DNA of 64,000 nt, from contig NC_084704.1 in NCBI RefSeq assembly GCF_033807575.1, forward strand, positions 9,695,056-9,759,055. Direction: 5' to 3'. The position numbers and the translations under genes were made by a program. Shown piece by piece: positions 22,401-36,600 of this stretch; position 1 is the first letter of the stretch; every line of letters starts with the position of its first letter. The notes beneath the pieces are model-generated. The model saw only the letters and a list, made by a program, of their open reading frames with translations. It had not been told where the DNA came from and searched no databases. This stretch comes from Cydia pomonella. Taxonomy: Eukaryota > Arthropoda > Insecta > Lepidoptera > Tortricidae.

Positions 22401-25400
22401 AGAGAATGATAAACATGAGATCTAGTAAGTAGCTTTTTTTTTTAATACGTCATAAAATATTTAAAAAAAAATCATCAAACCCATACGTGTGGAGTATTTA
22501 TGGATAGGTCTTCAAAAATTATATTTAGGTTTCTAATATCATTTTTTTCTAAACTGAATAGTTTGCGCGAGAGACGCTTCCAAAGTGGAAAAATGTGTGT
22601 GTGTCCCCCTCCCCCCCCCCCCCCCTGTAACTTCTAAAATAACGGAATGAAAAATCTAAAAAAATATATGATACACATTACTATGCAAACTTCCACCGAA
22701 AATTGGTTTGAACGAGATCTAGTAAGTAGTTTTTTTAATAAGTCATAAATGGTACGGAACCCGTCATGGGCGAGTCCGACTCGCACTTGGCTGTTTTTTT
22801 CAACTTGCACTGGCACGATCCCGTTCATGGCCCTTGCAGGCTGCCCTGGCAATTGGCCTGTTCTCACGAACTAGGTAGCTGAAGAGCCGCGGTTATCAAT
22901 TGAGCATTGTGTGGATGTCGTCAATTTGGGAAGCGTTTCCGATAAAGCCTTGAGCTGCACTCCCACGTGTTTCAACTACTCTCGGGCATCGTAACGTAAG
23001 CCAGGCATTTTAAAGAAACTCAAATAGGTACCAGTTTGGCAATTTTTTTGGTTTGTTTTGACAACCCGACGTCAACACTTGAAATTGTCATGTCAAAGTT
23101 TATCAAAAACTGTTTAATTAATGTTTTATGTATGTAAAACCTCCATACATGAACGTAATGATAAGGACGACAATATTTTTTTGATAGTTGTAAGTGCATT
23201 AACGATATGAGGAACGACGATTACGTAGTACACCCACTACATTGACCGTGCGGAGTTCAGAAATTTAATTGGGCAGTTAATTCAAATAATTATGATTTGT
23301 TAATACACGCAAACAATTGCTAATTAATCGTATTATTATCAGTTTTAACAAATGCCCGCATGACGGTAACACACTGTATGAAAGATATATTATATTTTCC
23401 ATGTCCCGGACATTCATTGACGAAACGAGACACTTATACGAGACAATGCGTCATTATACGATTCTATTTCCGGTTTCGACCGCTAGTAGAGGAATTAAAC
23501 GTTTTCTTTATTTGTAATCTGCAGGAAAATATTCTTTACAATACATATGGTGCTACTTTCCCGCACGTGTGCGGGAATGAGCACTTTCCGTGCATAATAT
23601 GCCGAAACTTTAAAGAACTATATGTACTGTAAAACGTTGTTCGATACACGTGCGAATTTCCTATTTTCTGCACTTGTATCGTAAATAACTATTACGTCCG
23701 TCTACAAAAAAAAGGAAAAAGAAGGAAAAGAAGTGGAAAAGTCTTTAAGTCGGATGGGTATTTAAATAGTAAATACGAGTAAGCGTTAAAAAGCCAATAA
23801 CATATTGGCCTGCCATATTGTTTTCAGTCCGATTATAATTCATCGCGTCCACGTCCACACACATTTGGCATTGGGTTGGTGGAAGCGGGTGACGCAATCT
23901 AATAATCATACATGCCTAAGCCAAATTTTATTTGACAGGTTTCGGTAATCAGATTGAGTTATTATTTATACTAGTATACCTACTGATTTTGATCGTTGTA
24001 GCTGAATGTGTTGTGTTAAACTAGACTCCACCTTCAAAGCTTTAATAACCTTTAAACTTAGGCCTGTTAGGCCGGATCTATTTTCAGGCGACCTTTAGTG
24101 ACCTGTCCGGTTCATCACCATGCTTTTAATATTACAAATAAGACCCCGCGCTTCCCACACAATATTTAACGTAATTTACTTTGATTTAATTTAAGTATTA
24201 AACTAATCTAAAAAGTAACTTAAGCTAAAATATACATTTTTAAAGACACCGATATTCTTATTAACTCCATTTCCGGGGTACCTATTTAATAATTTATTTG
24301 TAAGGTGACTGTGGGCAAGACCGGCATACTTTATTTATTTTTTACATTGGAGTATTCTAGCTCTGTTAATTATTCACTTACGTGACCGCTTGTAATCACA
24401 TACGATGAAGAATTTCATATATAATAATTAAGCTATAGTGACAGATCATTTTAATCATTAATTAAGCAAAAACAATAGTATTTTTAAAAATTCGGCGAGT
24501 AGACGGACTTCCCGTGTAGTTTAAGGTAAGTCCGTCTAGTAACGTTATCAGCCATACTATGGGTGCTTATGTGTTCGTATTAGAATCCTTACAAAGAATG
24601 AAACCAGACAATGAAAAGTGTACTCTAAACTTGTTAATAATATAGGGTTTAGATTCGAAATAAACACAATTTTTCTTATTAAAAGGTATACTACGTAAAT
24701 GGGGTGGTAAACCTTTTTTGGAAAATAATTATACGTACTTATTTTTTTTCTTCTCAAATAAAATACCAATAGTCATTTTAAATTTACTCGTTGTTTTAAA
24801 TTTACGGAGATCAAAGAGGGTTACATAAATAAGCTCATAGGAGTAGCAAGTTTAAATCAAATAGTGATTGGCAAATCAAATTCCATAACACAAGTAGGTA
24901 CCCTACATACGTAAATTTTCAGGATAAGTAAGGCGAAGAACCCACGTCACATAGCGGCGTGGCACACGCGGTACAGCGTTGGCGTGGCGCGTAACCGTGT
25001 ATCACGGTGTAGGCAAATCGCCTAAATCACGATAAGTACAATAAATGTTCCGAAATAAAAAATACGTATGGACTCGTATGGCTGCAGTGATTTTAATCTT
25101 CAAAACTATCAAGAAAATATGACTGTACAACCGTATTCTAAAATTCAAGAGGAGTAAAAAGGGTAATAATATGTGTCATAGGTATAATAATATAACATAT
25201 GAAGGCCCGAATCCCGGTAGGGGCATTTGCTTGTATAATCTACACAGATATTTGTTCCTTCAGTCATGTTTGTTTTTTATATATTTATCTATATGAGTTT
25301 CTATATGTCGTCGCCTAGCATCAATAGTAAAAGCTAAGCTATGCTTAGCTTGCGGCCAATATTTATTCATTTATTTACTTAATAGGTATTTTCTTATTTG

Positions 25401-27596
25401 TATTTTCGGTTACATAGTGCTGAGGATAAAGAACACATTTCTTTACTAGTTTCGAGATTAAAATTGTTAATAAATACAAAACACAAACATCATACGCAAT
25501 GTCGTAAAAATGCGTATCTGTAGTAACCTTATAAAATCGCAATAAATAATATTGAAGCCATTTAACAGTTGGTAACCTCTGATTCAAGGAAAGTCCGGCA
25601 TATGACGGACTTGCCTTGTGCATAGTAGACGGACTTTCCAACTTAGCAAAATTTTAATGTGATGAATGATGGAACGTATAATTACAAAACTAAGCCAATA
25701 TCTTATAATTTAAACACATAATAAAGATTGCCGGGTCTTATATTACTTACGTAGTCGAGTTCTGGTGCAAAATCTGATCACAAACTATTTTTAACAATTT
25801 TATTTGCAAAGACTGTCGCACTATCACTTCGAGTTCCATACACGTAATGACTTGTTTACGCGGATTGCTCTGAAGTTCGTTGTCACAGCGCCATCTGTTT
25901 TAGAGTGAGGGAACTAGCGCGAAAAACTGACTTATAAACTCGACGCCAAAGCGGCAAACGCTTTCTAATTCAAGAGTTATAATGTGTTGACGGACTTGCC
26001 TTGTAGACGGTCTTGCCCACAGTGACCTTATATGATAAGGCCCCTACGAGCGTGTACACTTGCCTTAGGGCCTCTTTACATATTGCTTCGTATTTAGTAC
26101 AAGTTTACACATTTGCTACTAAACGGTAAATTTGGTTAAGCTAAATACTCGTGTCATGTGATTATGTCCGTGTTATAAAAACACTATGTGCAGCTATTAA
26201 TTTTAAGTTATGCAAGTTGATTTAATTTATGCAAGTTAATTTTTTAATTAACTATGCTATTTAGTTTCCTCAAATGTACGTTATATGTATGTTATAAAAA
26301 CACCGTTTATTAACCATAGCTATGCCCCTTCGTTTGACATATTTTCTAAAATTTAAATTCAAATAATTTCTTAAAAGCTCCTAAATCTTATAATAATAAT
26401 AAAAAAAAATGAAGGGGTATAGATGTGTGTTAATAAATATTAAATTGCGTAAATATATTTTCTATAATGTAAATATTTAATATCCAGAGAAAAAAATGGG
26501 GTCTACGTTCGTATGGTGAAGTGGTCACCTGATTTTATCCCTTTTCCTCTTAATCTGCATATACTTAGCAAATAAGATTTCATTATATGCAAATTTACAA
26601 CTTTAAGTTTACAAATTACTTTTTAACTCTCAATTGCTCAAAGGTTGACTGGAAGAGATCCCTTATAGGGATAAGTTCGCCTTTGTACAATAAAGAATGT
26701 TGGCAAAACATTCTCTTTTATTATATCTTATGTAGAATAAAGTGTTTTTTTTACCACGACTGTGGCAAACAAGCAGACGGGCTGCCCGGCCCGTTTACAC
26801 ATATACAAATATCATTAGTTTAAATTAGGAAATATAATAAAGTAAATTATGATTGTACTGGAAAGGTAAGCCCAAGCTTTCCCTGTGTATCTATTATTCA
26901 TAACACAACACGGTAGGTGTTCGAGAATGTATGGTAATGTTTCTTTTTCCGCACGCAAAAGTGCTAGCAGGCTGACATGATATGCAAATTATAAACATAC
27001 TTAAAGCGTCACAAGTAGGCAAGAAAGGTTGCCATTCATTCAAACAAAAGAGTTAAAAAAACTGGCCAAGTTAATATTCGTTTTTAGGTTTGCCTACAAT
27101 AAACAACCATATAACTAAGCTAACTGATAGCTGATTAATGATTACTTATAAGCCTTATTCTTCTATCCTTTTTCCAGTCACTTTCTGAAGAAGGCCAGTG
27201 TATCTAGGAAAAAGGATGGATATCCGATCTTAGCTTTCCGTTACACTAAATATCAGAACATTGTTACCAATACTTGGAATGTGAAAAAAGTACTTGGTCT
27301 CGAATAGCTACAAAGACCCAATGTTTTATATTTTAACACTTAAACAAAATCATTTACAAATATCAACTGTGGCAGTCGATTTAATTTAATTTTTAAGTAC
27401 TTATATATAGGTAACTATTGTAATTACTTGGAACGAAAAACGGCTGTTAGGATGTTAACTAATAGGTTGGTAGCCTTTGCCCTTTATTGACCGGCTCTCC
27501 TACAAAAAGCGTCCGGCGACCACATCTAGATGTAATAAGGCCCCATGTTCAAATGACGTAGCAAAGCACAACCACACCATTCCTGGACATAGACGT

Positions 27597-27628
<32 letters not shown>

Positions 27629-27644
27629 CGTACCTAACGACCAG

Positions 27645-27682
<38 letters not shown>

Positions 27683-30600
27683 CTGGTCGTTAGGTACGTA
27701 GTTAAATAGTAACAAAAATTGACATTTAAGGATAATAGTTATTTAATGCTACTTTGATCACAACTTTGATAAGTTTGTTTTGTGTAACTTTTTTGAATGC
27801 AACGTTATATATAAAATTGAAGAACTTTGAAGTTAAAATGGAATTACATAACGTTCAAATTTCTTCATTAGGGTTCCATACCCAAAGGGTCAAACGGGAC
27901 CCTATTACTTAGACTCCGCTGTCCGTCCGTCCGACGGTTCATGAGATACAGCCTGGTGACAGGCTGTATCTGGTCACCAGGCTGTATCTCATGAACCGTG
28001 ATAGCTAGACAGTTGAAATTTTCACAGATGATGTATGTTGCCGCTATAACAAAAAATATTAAATAGTACGGAACCCTCGGTGGGCGAGTCCGACTTCAAC
28101 TTGTCCGATTTTTTTTTACCTCGAGTTATCAACTTCTTCCCGCCGTGTACAGTCTCTGATAATGGAGTTAGTTAAAGTAATTCTTAATCGACATCGCATC
28201 TCGAAAGTATAAAACTTTTATGGAAATTACGACGTTTAATTATATTTTATTGTACTTAGATGTCAATCAATTAATGATTTTATCATTGATCTGAAACTCG
28301 TATAATGAACGATAATGGGCTTTACGATATCAACCAAATTTGTAGGCCTTATATAGGAGGTGATTTCGAATGTTTCAATTCTGTGGCCCTAGTGAAAAAG
28401 GGTACAAGTCTCTGGCAGCGCAGGTGTAAAGGGGTGTAAGTTCCACGTAACACTTATGCCCTTATACACCTAAACTGCCAGAGACTTGTACCCTTTTTCA
28501 CTAGGGCCACAGAATTGTTCTAATGTTTTTGATATAACTCAATCTATAATTTGTTGACTCTTATGTATTGCTTCTGGAAGAGGATTGACGTACCGATAAT
28601 AAAATTATAGTTCCATAATATGAAAAAATAATCTAAATGAAATATAATGAATTTATAATAATTATAATACAATTTGACATTTCAAACCCTTTATAGCGTT
28701 CATGGTTGACTCAAAATCACTCTATCAAAATTACAAGTACAAAACTACCCAAATCCCACATACCAAAATAATAAATCAAAAACTATATATATCCTATTTT
28801 GAGGCATGCAAAATAGGCTCATAAGGCTAGTTATACATTACATTACTATTAGTTTCAAGAAAACGCTGAGAACGCTGTAAAGGGTTCGAAACATCGGGAT
28901 GTATCATAAATTCATTTTACGCGATATTTTAATCCGTTTCCATAGTTTTATTTCATGAGTAGGGGGAGTCCATCCGAGAGACTTGACCAGGTGGGAGACT
29001 TGGACCATTTTACTAAAAAAAAGTACCAAAATCAAATTATTTATTTGATCAGCACTCCAATATTGCCTAACGATATCTATCTGGACATCTGGACATGAAA
29101 TATGCATGCTAGAAACTAAATAATTTATTTTGACACAAATGCAACCACGACACCGCAGCGCAGAACATCCCCTAACTATCGCGGTAACCGGAGACAATAT
29201 TACAATCAAATTGAATTGATATCATTATTTTGGATCGCTTCGATAAAAAGGATAGAAAGAAGTAATGTGAATGTTTCCAGCCAGATTGGGTACTAGTATA
29301 CCTAATACACGCGCATATGACGTATTTAATCGAGGTACTTTACTCTTTTACTGATCATCTATTCAATCGGTACATACGAGACGTAGTCTGGCAATCCAAT
29401 TTTGTCAATTGGGACCGTGCACGACAACAGCGCCATAGAGTGGTTGCAACAATAGTCGTATTTTGTCACAACTATTAAGCGAGAAGTAAGTAAACATCGT
29501 AATAATACTTTCAATGAAAACTACCTACTGAATGGATTTTTATGCGGTTTTCACATATTAATAGTGATTCTTGAAGAAGTATAAAGCGTACAATTTCTTC
29601 GTTCAAGTTCTGTGTAAATTGGTTGAAATATGACGATATTTGCTAATAAAGTCTGAAAAAATCACGCTGGCTTAACGGCCCGATTCAAAGAATGATTAAT
29701 ACACGTTTAAGATCTTGGAAAGATCTTTAAAAGATCGGTAACTAAACGACATGTCAAAATTGACGTTTATTTCGTTTCCGCTGTGATCCCAATAAGATCT
29801 ATCTACCATATTTCTTTCTATACCCACAACCAAAAAGATCACGTAATATGTGGTTTTTTTTTTTTTTTATACTACGTCGGTGGCAAACAAGCATACGGCC
29901 TGCCTGATGGTAAGCAGTCTCCGTAGCCTATGTACACCTGCAACTCCAGAGAAGTTACATGCGCGTTGCCGACCCTAACCCCACCCCCCCTCGTTGAGCT
30001 CTGGCAACCTTACTCACCGGCAGGAACACAACACTATGAGTAGGGTCTAGTGTTATTTGGCTGCGGTTTTCTGTAAGGTGGAGGTACTTCCCCAGTTGGG
30101 CTCTGCTCTAGATCTGGAATGACATCTGCTGTGCTGTGCCCTACCACACAAGGCGAGATGACATTCACATTGCCCATACCTCTCTTAAAATATATAATAA
30201 TGTGGTAGGTGTTTGCAAAGCTATTTACACGGATACAGTATTAATAGTTATCAAATTAAATACGTTAGTTATATTAAGCATTTCATACAAATTACAATGG
30301 GTCCTTACACCATAAAATTTAAATGAATATTTCAAAGATTAATAAATTAAAGTTCCATTTCGAGCCATATAACTTGTACGAAATGTTAAATTAAAACGCT
30401 AACATCCGATAGTGCCAATTTTTACCACCTTATGCGCTGCAATACCTTTACTTACCCCCACCATATACTTCGCACGGTGCCATATAAAAAAACCTATTCA
30501 TCTCGGTTTTTTGGGGTACCCCCAAAAAACATTCGTGTGACCACGTTCCCTATGTTGCAGTTTATTGAAAATAAGGGTTGTTGGGTTGGGTTGGAATACG

Positions 30601-33600
30601 AACCCTAACGACCTGGCCACGACATGGCGCGACTGACTTCGGCTAAGGCAACAACCATAGGTGGGAACGAAAGCTCCGATCGCCGTGTCTATCTCCAACC
30701 TATGCTTGTCGCCTTTGCCGAAGTTAGTCGCGCACTAGTAATAAATCATAATACCACTATGAATTGTATTACGGGATGGGCGTATTTAATATTTAGCATT
30801 AGGAATAAGTTTTAGTATAATTTTCATTATAAAAAAAAATAGTAGGATTCTCTTACTTTGTTAACAAAAAAAATAATACTATTATTATTGTAAATTCAAA
30901 GGATATCTATTTCTTGTCAATATTATTATAATAAATATTTTACTTGGGCGAAGTTGCCAATCCAGATTTTTAAACAACTGTGAAAATTGATAACGGAGTT
31001 TACAGATATCAAAAATGTCTCACTGTATGTAAGTAGGCCTTCAAATTAGCTAAGCTGTACGAGCGAGACATCACTATATACGTACATAACGCTGTCTTGC
31101 TCACACCTTGAAGCGGCATGCGGATCGGCACGAGTGTGAATAACCGCGTAAGGCATGAAGTTATCAACGCTGCGGCAGGCTGCAGCTGAATAAATGATGG
31201 CATGTTGACCGCGCTGCTCATTGCTGAATAACTAACGAACGTCCCCGGGACGCCCAGCGACTCGCCAAGGAACCAAAATATTTTACTTCCTCGTAAAAAA
31301 TATGCACGTCTGTATTTTGAACACCTCTTCAATGTTTGTAGTTTTTCTAGCACCTACAATGTGTACCTACTACCTACTTATATGCAGTTATTAAAATCCC
31401 GTGTAAAAATTGTCAATTATTACTTAACTGCTAGGTACTAATAATGTATACACGGTTTTTTTAACGGAATCTGAATGGCATAGTACATTTTTAATTTGGT
31501 ATTTTTTTATTTCCCGTTAATAGCATTGTTGTAAAACGGACATTATATTTAAATCCACCAAACTATTTAAAACTATGACATAAATATCAATCACATTTCG
31601 AATATCAATCGTCCGAGAATAGTTCTTGCGCTTAGCAAATGTAGGTATATACTCATACTAAACACTACTCAATATGTAAACAGGCCCTAAATCTAATATG
31701 TAAACGCGCTCAGTGGGGCCTTATCAGATAAAAGTCATTGATTATCTCCAAAATGGAGTTAATTATAACACCGGTTTCTTTGAGAAAATTACTTAATTGA
31801 AGCTCAGGAATGCACCCTTGAAATTAACGGACTTTAAAAACATCGTGTATGTGCCTGTACCTTAACATATCTATGTAGGCACAGGTACTACGCTGACTTA
31901 GCTGTTCCAATGTAATTCCTATAAAATAAAAATAAAGGCTAGGTTAGGCTACTCACTCGGTATGCTTTTGTTCTTCGTTGTTACTATGAAAATGAGCAGT
32001 CCCGAAAAATGACTGTCGTAAAACGTAGCTTCCTCCATCTGTAATAAATACACAACTTACATGTTGCTACCAAGCTACTATGTCACATGTACTTCGTAAA
32101 AAGGAAATATTTTATATGCAAGTTAAAAAGAACGAGCTTTATCTTTCTCTTTAGTAGGTAGGTAATATCAACTAAGTGCTTTGAGTTTTATTTGCCATTA
32201 TGTTGCAGTGCTGCTGTACAAAGGCAATTTCTTTAATAAAAAGTCAGCAAGATAGAACTGTAGTTCCTGTTTGGAGTGATGCATTGTAAAATGTGTGGCC
32301 AGCTGGAGCTGACGTGTACCACATAAACTACGTGTTGTGTCCAGGGCTACTGAACGAATAAATTAAACCTTTTTCACCACACCAGCTCGTAAAGGCTCTC
32401 TTGACTGATGAGAAAGTTGCATTTTATCTACATGAGTGGGAAAGTAATTTGATGCAAATTTTGAGTTGTTTCCTTATGTTGGCTGGTAGAATTCACTTTT
32501 AATAAATGCAAATCATACAAATCACTTATTGTTGTAAAGTGAGTTATTAAGTTATTATAGAAATTATGTTTATGTCACATATAGTGCGTCACAATCATCC
32601 AGTATTTGAGTATGAGTATACATTTGCCACTGATGAATTTGAATGATTGATAAATATTTAATAGGTAACGTTCATTTGGATTTGATTTGTTTGATGTTTT
32701 ATCAAACACACAGAAGAAATTTAAGAAATTTTTACGGTTATGAACTGGTTTTGATAAGACCTTGAGGATCGTCTTGATGATCGGCCTGCATATCACGCAC
32801 GACTCTCACGTTATTCGCTTGCACCGATCAGCGTAAGCCATCTTAAAGATCGTTCAAAATAAGAAAACCATAACAAGTTGTCTAATCTAAATCAAGATAG
32901 CATGCGCTATCTACTTATAATAGGCACGTATTTACCGGTTAAATATATGTTCGAAGTCGGTCCAGCCCTGAACATAGTTAACGGGAGAATATGTAGGACA
33001 ATGGGGATCATAGATAGCGCACTCGACAATGATCTTTTCATCACACTTGCTCGAAAAAGATCTTATTTCATGCAGGCTGAATGACAAACGGCCCGATTTG
33101 AAGAATGATTAAGACATGTTTAAGATCTTGGAAAGATCTTTAAAAGATCGATAACTAAACAACATGTCAAAATTGACATTTATTTCGGTTCCGCTGTGAT
33201 CCCAATAAGATCTATCTACGATTATGGAAGGAAGAGGCAAGGAACAAAATCTCCTTAGATAGAACTGTTGCAAAAGTGTCCAGCTGTCAACTATAAATAA
33301 TAGTTCCAAAACTCTCCAGAGTAGCGCTAGAGTAGCTAAGAACCTAGGCGTTATTGACGTAGTGAAGTGCCCTGTCTATGATTATTTTTTTTTCTCTAGT
33401 ATTCTAGGTATTGTAGCGCCACCTATTTATGGTTTTTGTCGGACAATTTTTGGTTTATGGAGTTTATGTTCCTTGCCTCTCCATATCTACGATATTTCTA
33501 ACGTCAAAGTGACATCATTGGTTGCTCGAATCGAGCTGCTTCTGTCAAGTATACCGTATAATTTATACGACGTACAAACGATATCTAAATGAGAACTTAT

Positions 33601-36600
33601 CTAAACCAGAACTTGTCGTTATCGTATCTCATTCTTCAAATCGGGCCGAAAAGCCTATATTGTTCCCGCGGTAGTTATGGATTGTGAAAAAAAGCTATGC
33701 TAGAGTTATAGCTATTCTTTATGTCACTTATTTATACAAACCAAGTAGCATAAATGAGTGTTACTTTGAAATACTGATGTTTACAAATTATATTTATTGT
33801 GTTTATTTAATATGACTGTTAATGTTTAAAATTATTTAATTTGATTAAGTTAACAGCAGTTTAAAAATATATACATAATTTTCAAGGTGCCAAAAATACG
33901 CCGATTTTCGATTCGGAGACGGGTTCTTTGACCGAGTAACGATTGGAGAATGTCATTACGCATAATAGTCGTTTGCACGAGTAGTCAATTCGCAGAACAT
34001 TGATACGCATATTTACTTTTCGTAGAATAATCATTTAGTAACTTTCACAATTACCAGAGAAAGTATTGGTCGAAACACAACAGGTCGAATAATCATTTGG
34101 CATTACACAACCTACACAACAACTTTTAGTTTGAGTCGGATAAACATGGTTTTGATACATTTAATTATTTACTTATTTTCACTAGCACACATGACCATAA
34201 AATCTTATGCCTTGAAACGAGCAATTCTTGTATATATATTTATACATTTCGGGGGGCGAAAAATCGATCTAGCTAGATCGTATCTCTGCGAAAACACGCA
34301 TTTTTGAGTTGTATACATTTCCCGGGCAAGGCTCGCTCTCCCAGATATTAAAAACCTATATTGCATAGGTACGATGGCCCATACTGTTAACTGTCCACCA
34401 GTGGACCTTATTACAAAAGGCATAAGGTCAACCGGTGGACAGTTAAGAGTGTTGCTGTTTGTACAATACCTTTGCTTTTGTTAATATTTAAGTTAAAAAT
34501 TGATTCAAACCTTAGCTGTGCTTAACGCATATACTTAAAAAAATGATAATATTTTATGTCATCCTCTTTTAAGTCGATTTCCTTTTTTTGTAAAAAAAAA
34601 ATTCGAGAATAACGACGTATAAAATGTGAAACGTTAATCGACTAAACATTCCTTAAACGAAAAGATTACTCTGCCAAATGATAATCGTCCACTAATAGTT
34701 CTGCTAATTTACACAGAAGCGAACTGTACCCCTAGTGTAAATAAATTCGATTTTTAAACGTGACGTACGCGTTTGCGTTTAGTCTCATTTTGTATTGGAT
34801 TTAGAAAGAGCGCGCCAAGCGGGACGTTTTGGAAACTCAAAATCCTATACAAAATGACACTTAACGCAAACGCGTTCGTCACGTTATGATGTCGATCAAA
34901 GTTACACTAGGGGTACAGAACTGTATGTGAACCACGAGTCTGCGTAACGTTAGTCGACCGAAAGTTACATCTACAAATGAATCACTCTGCGAAACGATAT
35001 TCGGCGAATCGTTGTCTGCGAATCGATAACCTGCGAATTAATTTCCGGAGAATCATTATCATTAGGTACCCAATTTTCTATCTTGCCTGAATGCCAAGGT
35101 CTGCTGTGCCTTCGACGCCTAACCTGTCAAGAAATTATTTGATGTGTCACCGTATTTAAATTATATCGCTTAAAATTTAGTTTTGTCTTCGCAAGTGTGA
35201 TAAAAACATTGCAACTCCGGGGGTAATAATATTGCAAACTCGGGTCTTCCACCCTCGTTGCAGAATGCACTATTCTTATTTTGTAACGAATAAATTCTTA
35301 TTTTGAAGCATGGTTACCATTTAAGTTTATTGAATTTTTAATCAATATTATGCACTAGTTGGCACTAGTAGCTTCCTCGCTTACCTTACCACTAGGCAGC
35401 TAGGAACCTGTCTCTTTGTTCCGTCGCCGATTGATGTGACTTGCAAACAACAACGAGCAATTTTTTTCTTCATTTTTTCCACTCTAATACCTAATGCTCC
35501 ATCAAGCTTTCCAGTGGACGGATGGCGAGAATTTTATTCCAACCTTGCATTTCACTCTGCAGGGACGGAACTTATACTGTACAATTACACTTATTTAGCT
35601 ATAGGTACATTATTAATATTATTATTTTCATTTGTGCTTAACAGTGTCAATCAAGTGTCAATCCATCCAGAATGGAATAAAAAGTTTGAGTGTTTTTGCA
35701 CGTAGGTACTATTTGCGCAATCATTTAATACTCATAAAACTTTTCTCAAAGGCAAAACTTTTTAACGCGGGCCCGCTTCCGCTAGACTTGTTTATTATGC
35801 TCGGTAGTTGTGACGTTGAAAAAATGGGTTAAGAAGAAAACAAATCCAGAATAAAGACAAAAACAACCGTCAAAAATTGGCATAAAATACCAAAATGGGA
35901 CAGATATACATATTGTCATATACCTATGCGTATACCGTGTGTCCTTAGCCATTGGACAAACCCTGAAATCCCACGTAAGGTTACTACTTAGGAATACTCT
36001 AACGTTATTATTTTTAAGTAGATCAAAAGTTAAAAGAAAAATTTTTTCTACAAAAATTATTTCCAATAATCGACAATAAAAAGAAACCCACTGTATTAGC
36101 AGTGTTTTTGATAATTTGTTCGAAAATGTTCGGCAATGATGATCTTAACAAAATAATCAAAAAGTTCGTAGAGGGTTTCATACTATTCTACGAGCTACCA
36201 ACACATCTGTATTATGTTATGCGCCTATTAGATACCTGCCTGGTATCTAATAGGCGTTCATTAGATATTCTCTCGGGCCAGATCCCGAGAATCTGTCGAA
36301 GGCACCGGTTAACAAACATTTGGATCCCCCGCGTGATGTACATAGTTAGTGACCCTCTACGTTTCGCATCCATATAACAGCACGGTTTTCGTTCGATCGG
36401 AAAATTTTGAAATTTTACTCCTCTCGCCAGTTTTCGAGACCGTCATATGAGACGAAGCTGTGCGAAGGTTGCGTTAGCTTTGGCTACCCTAGAAGCGATG
36501 TCCTCTTCAGTTCCTCCGGTTTTTGACACAACACTGCCGGTAGGTAAATTATTAGCATTTATATTTTCTGCACTCATTTCATTCTGTATTATTCCAGGTT

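Noticed and set aside
27477..27715. YIYIYI-type frames on both strands
   Set aside because: Translation of a (TA)n microsatellite.
31009..31353. 114-codon - strand frame as a gene
   Set aside because: No recognisable domain, no splice context, and composition like the surrounding intron sequence.
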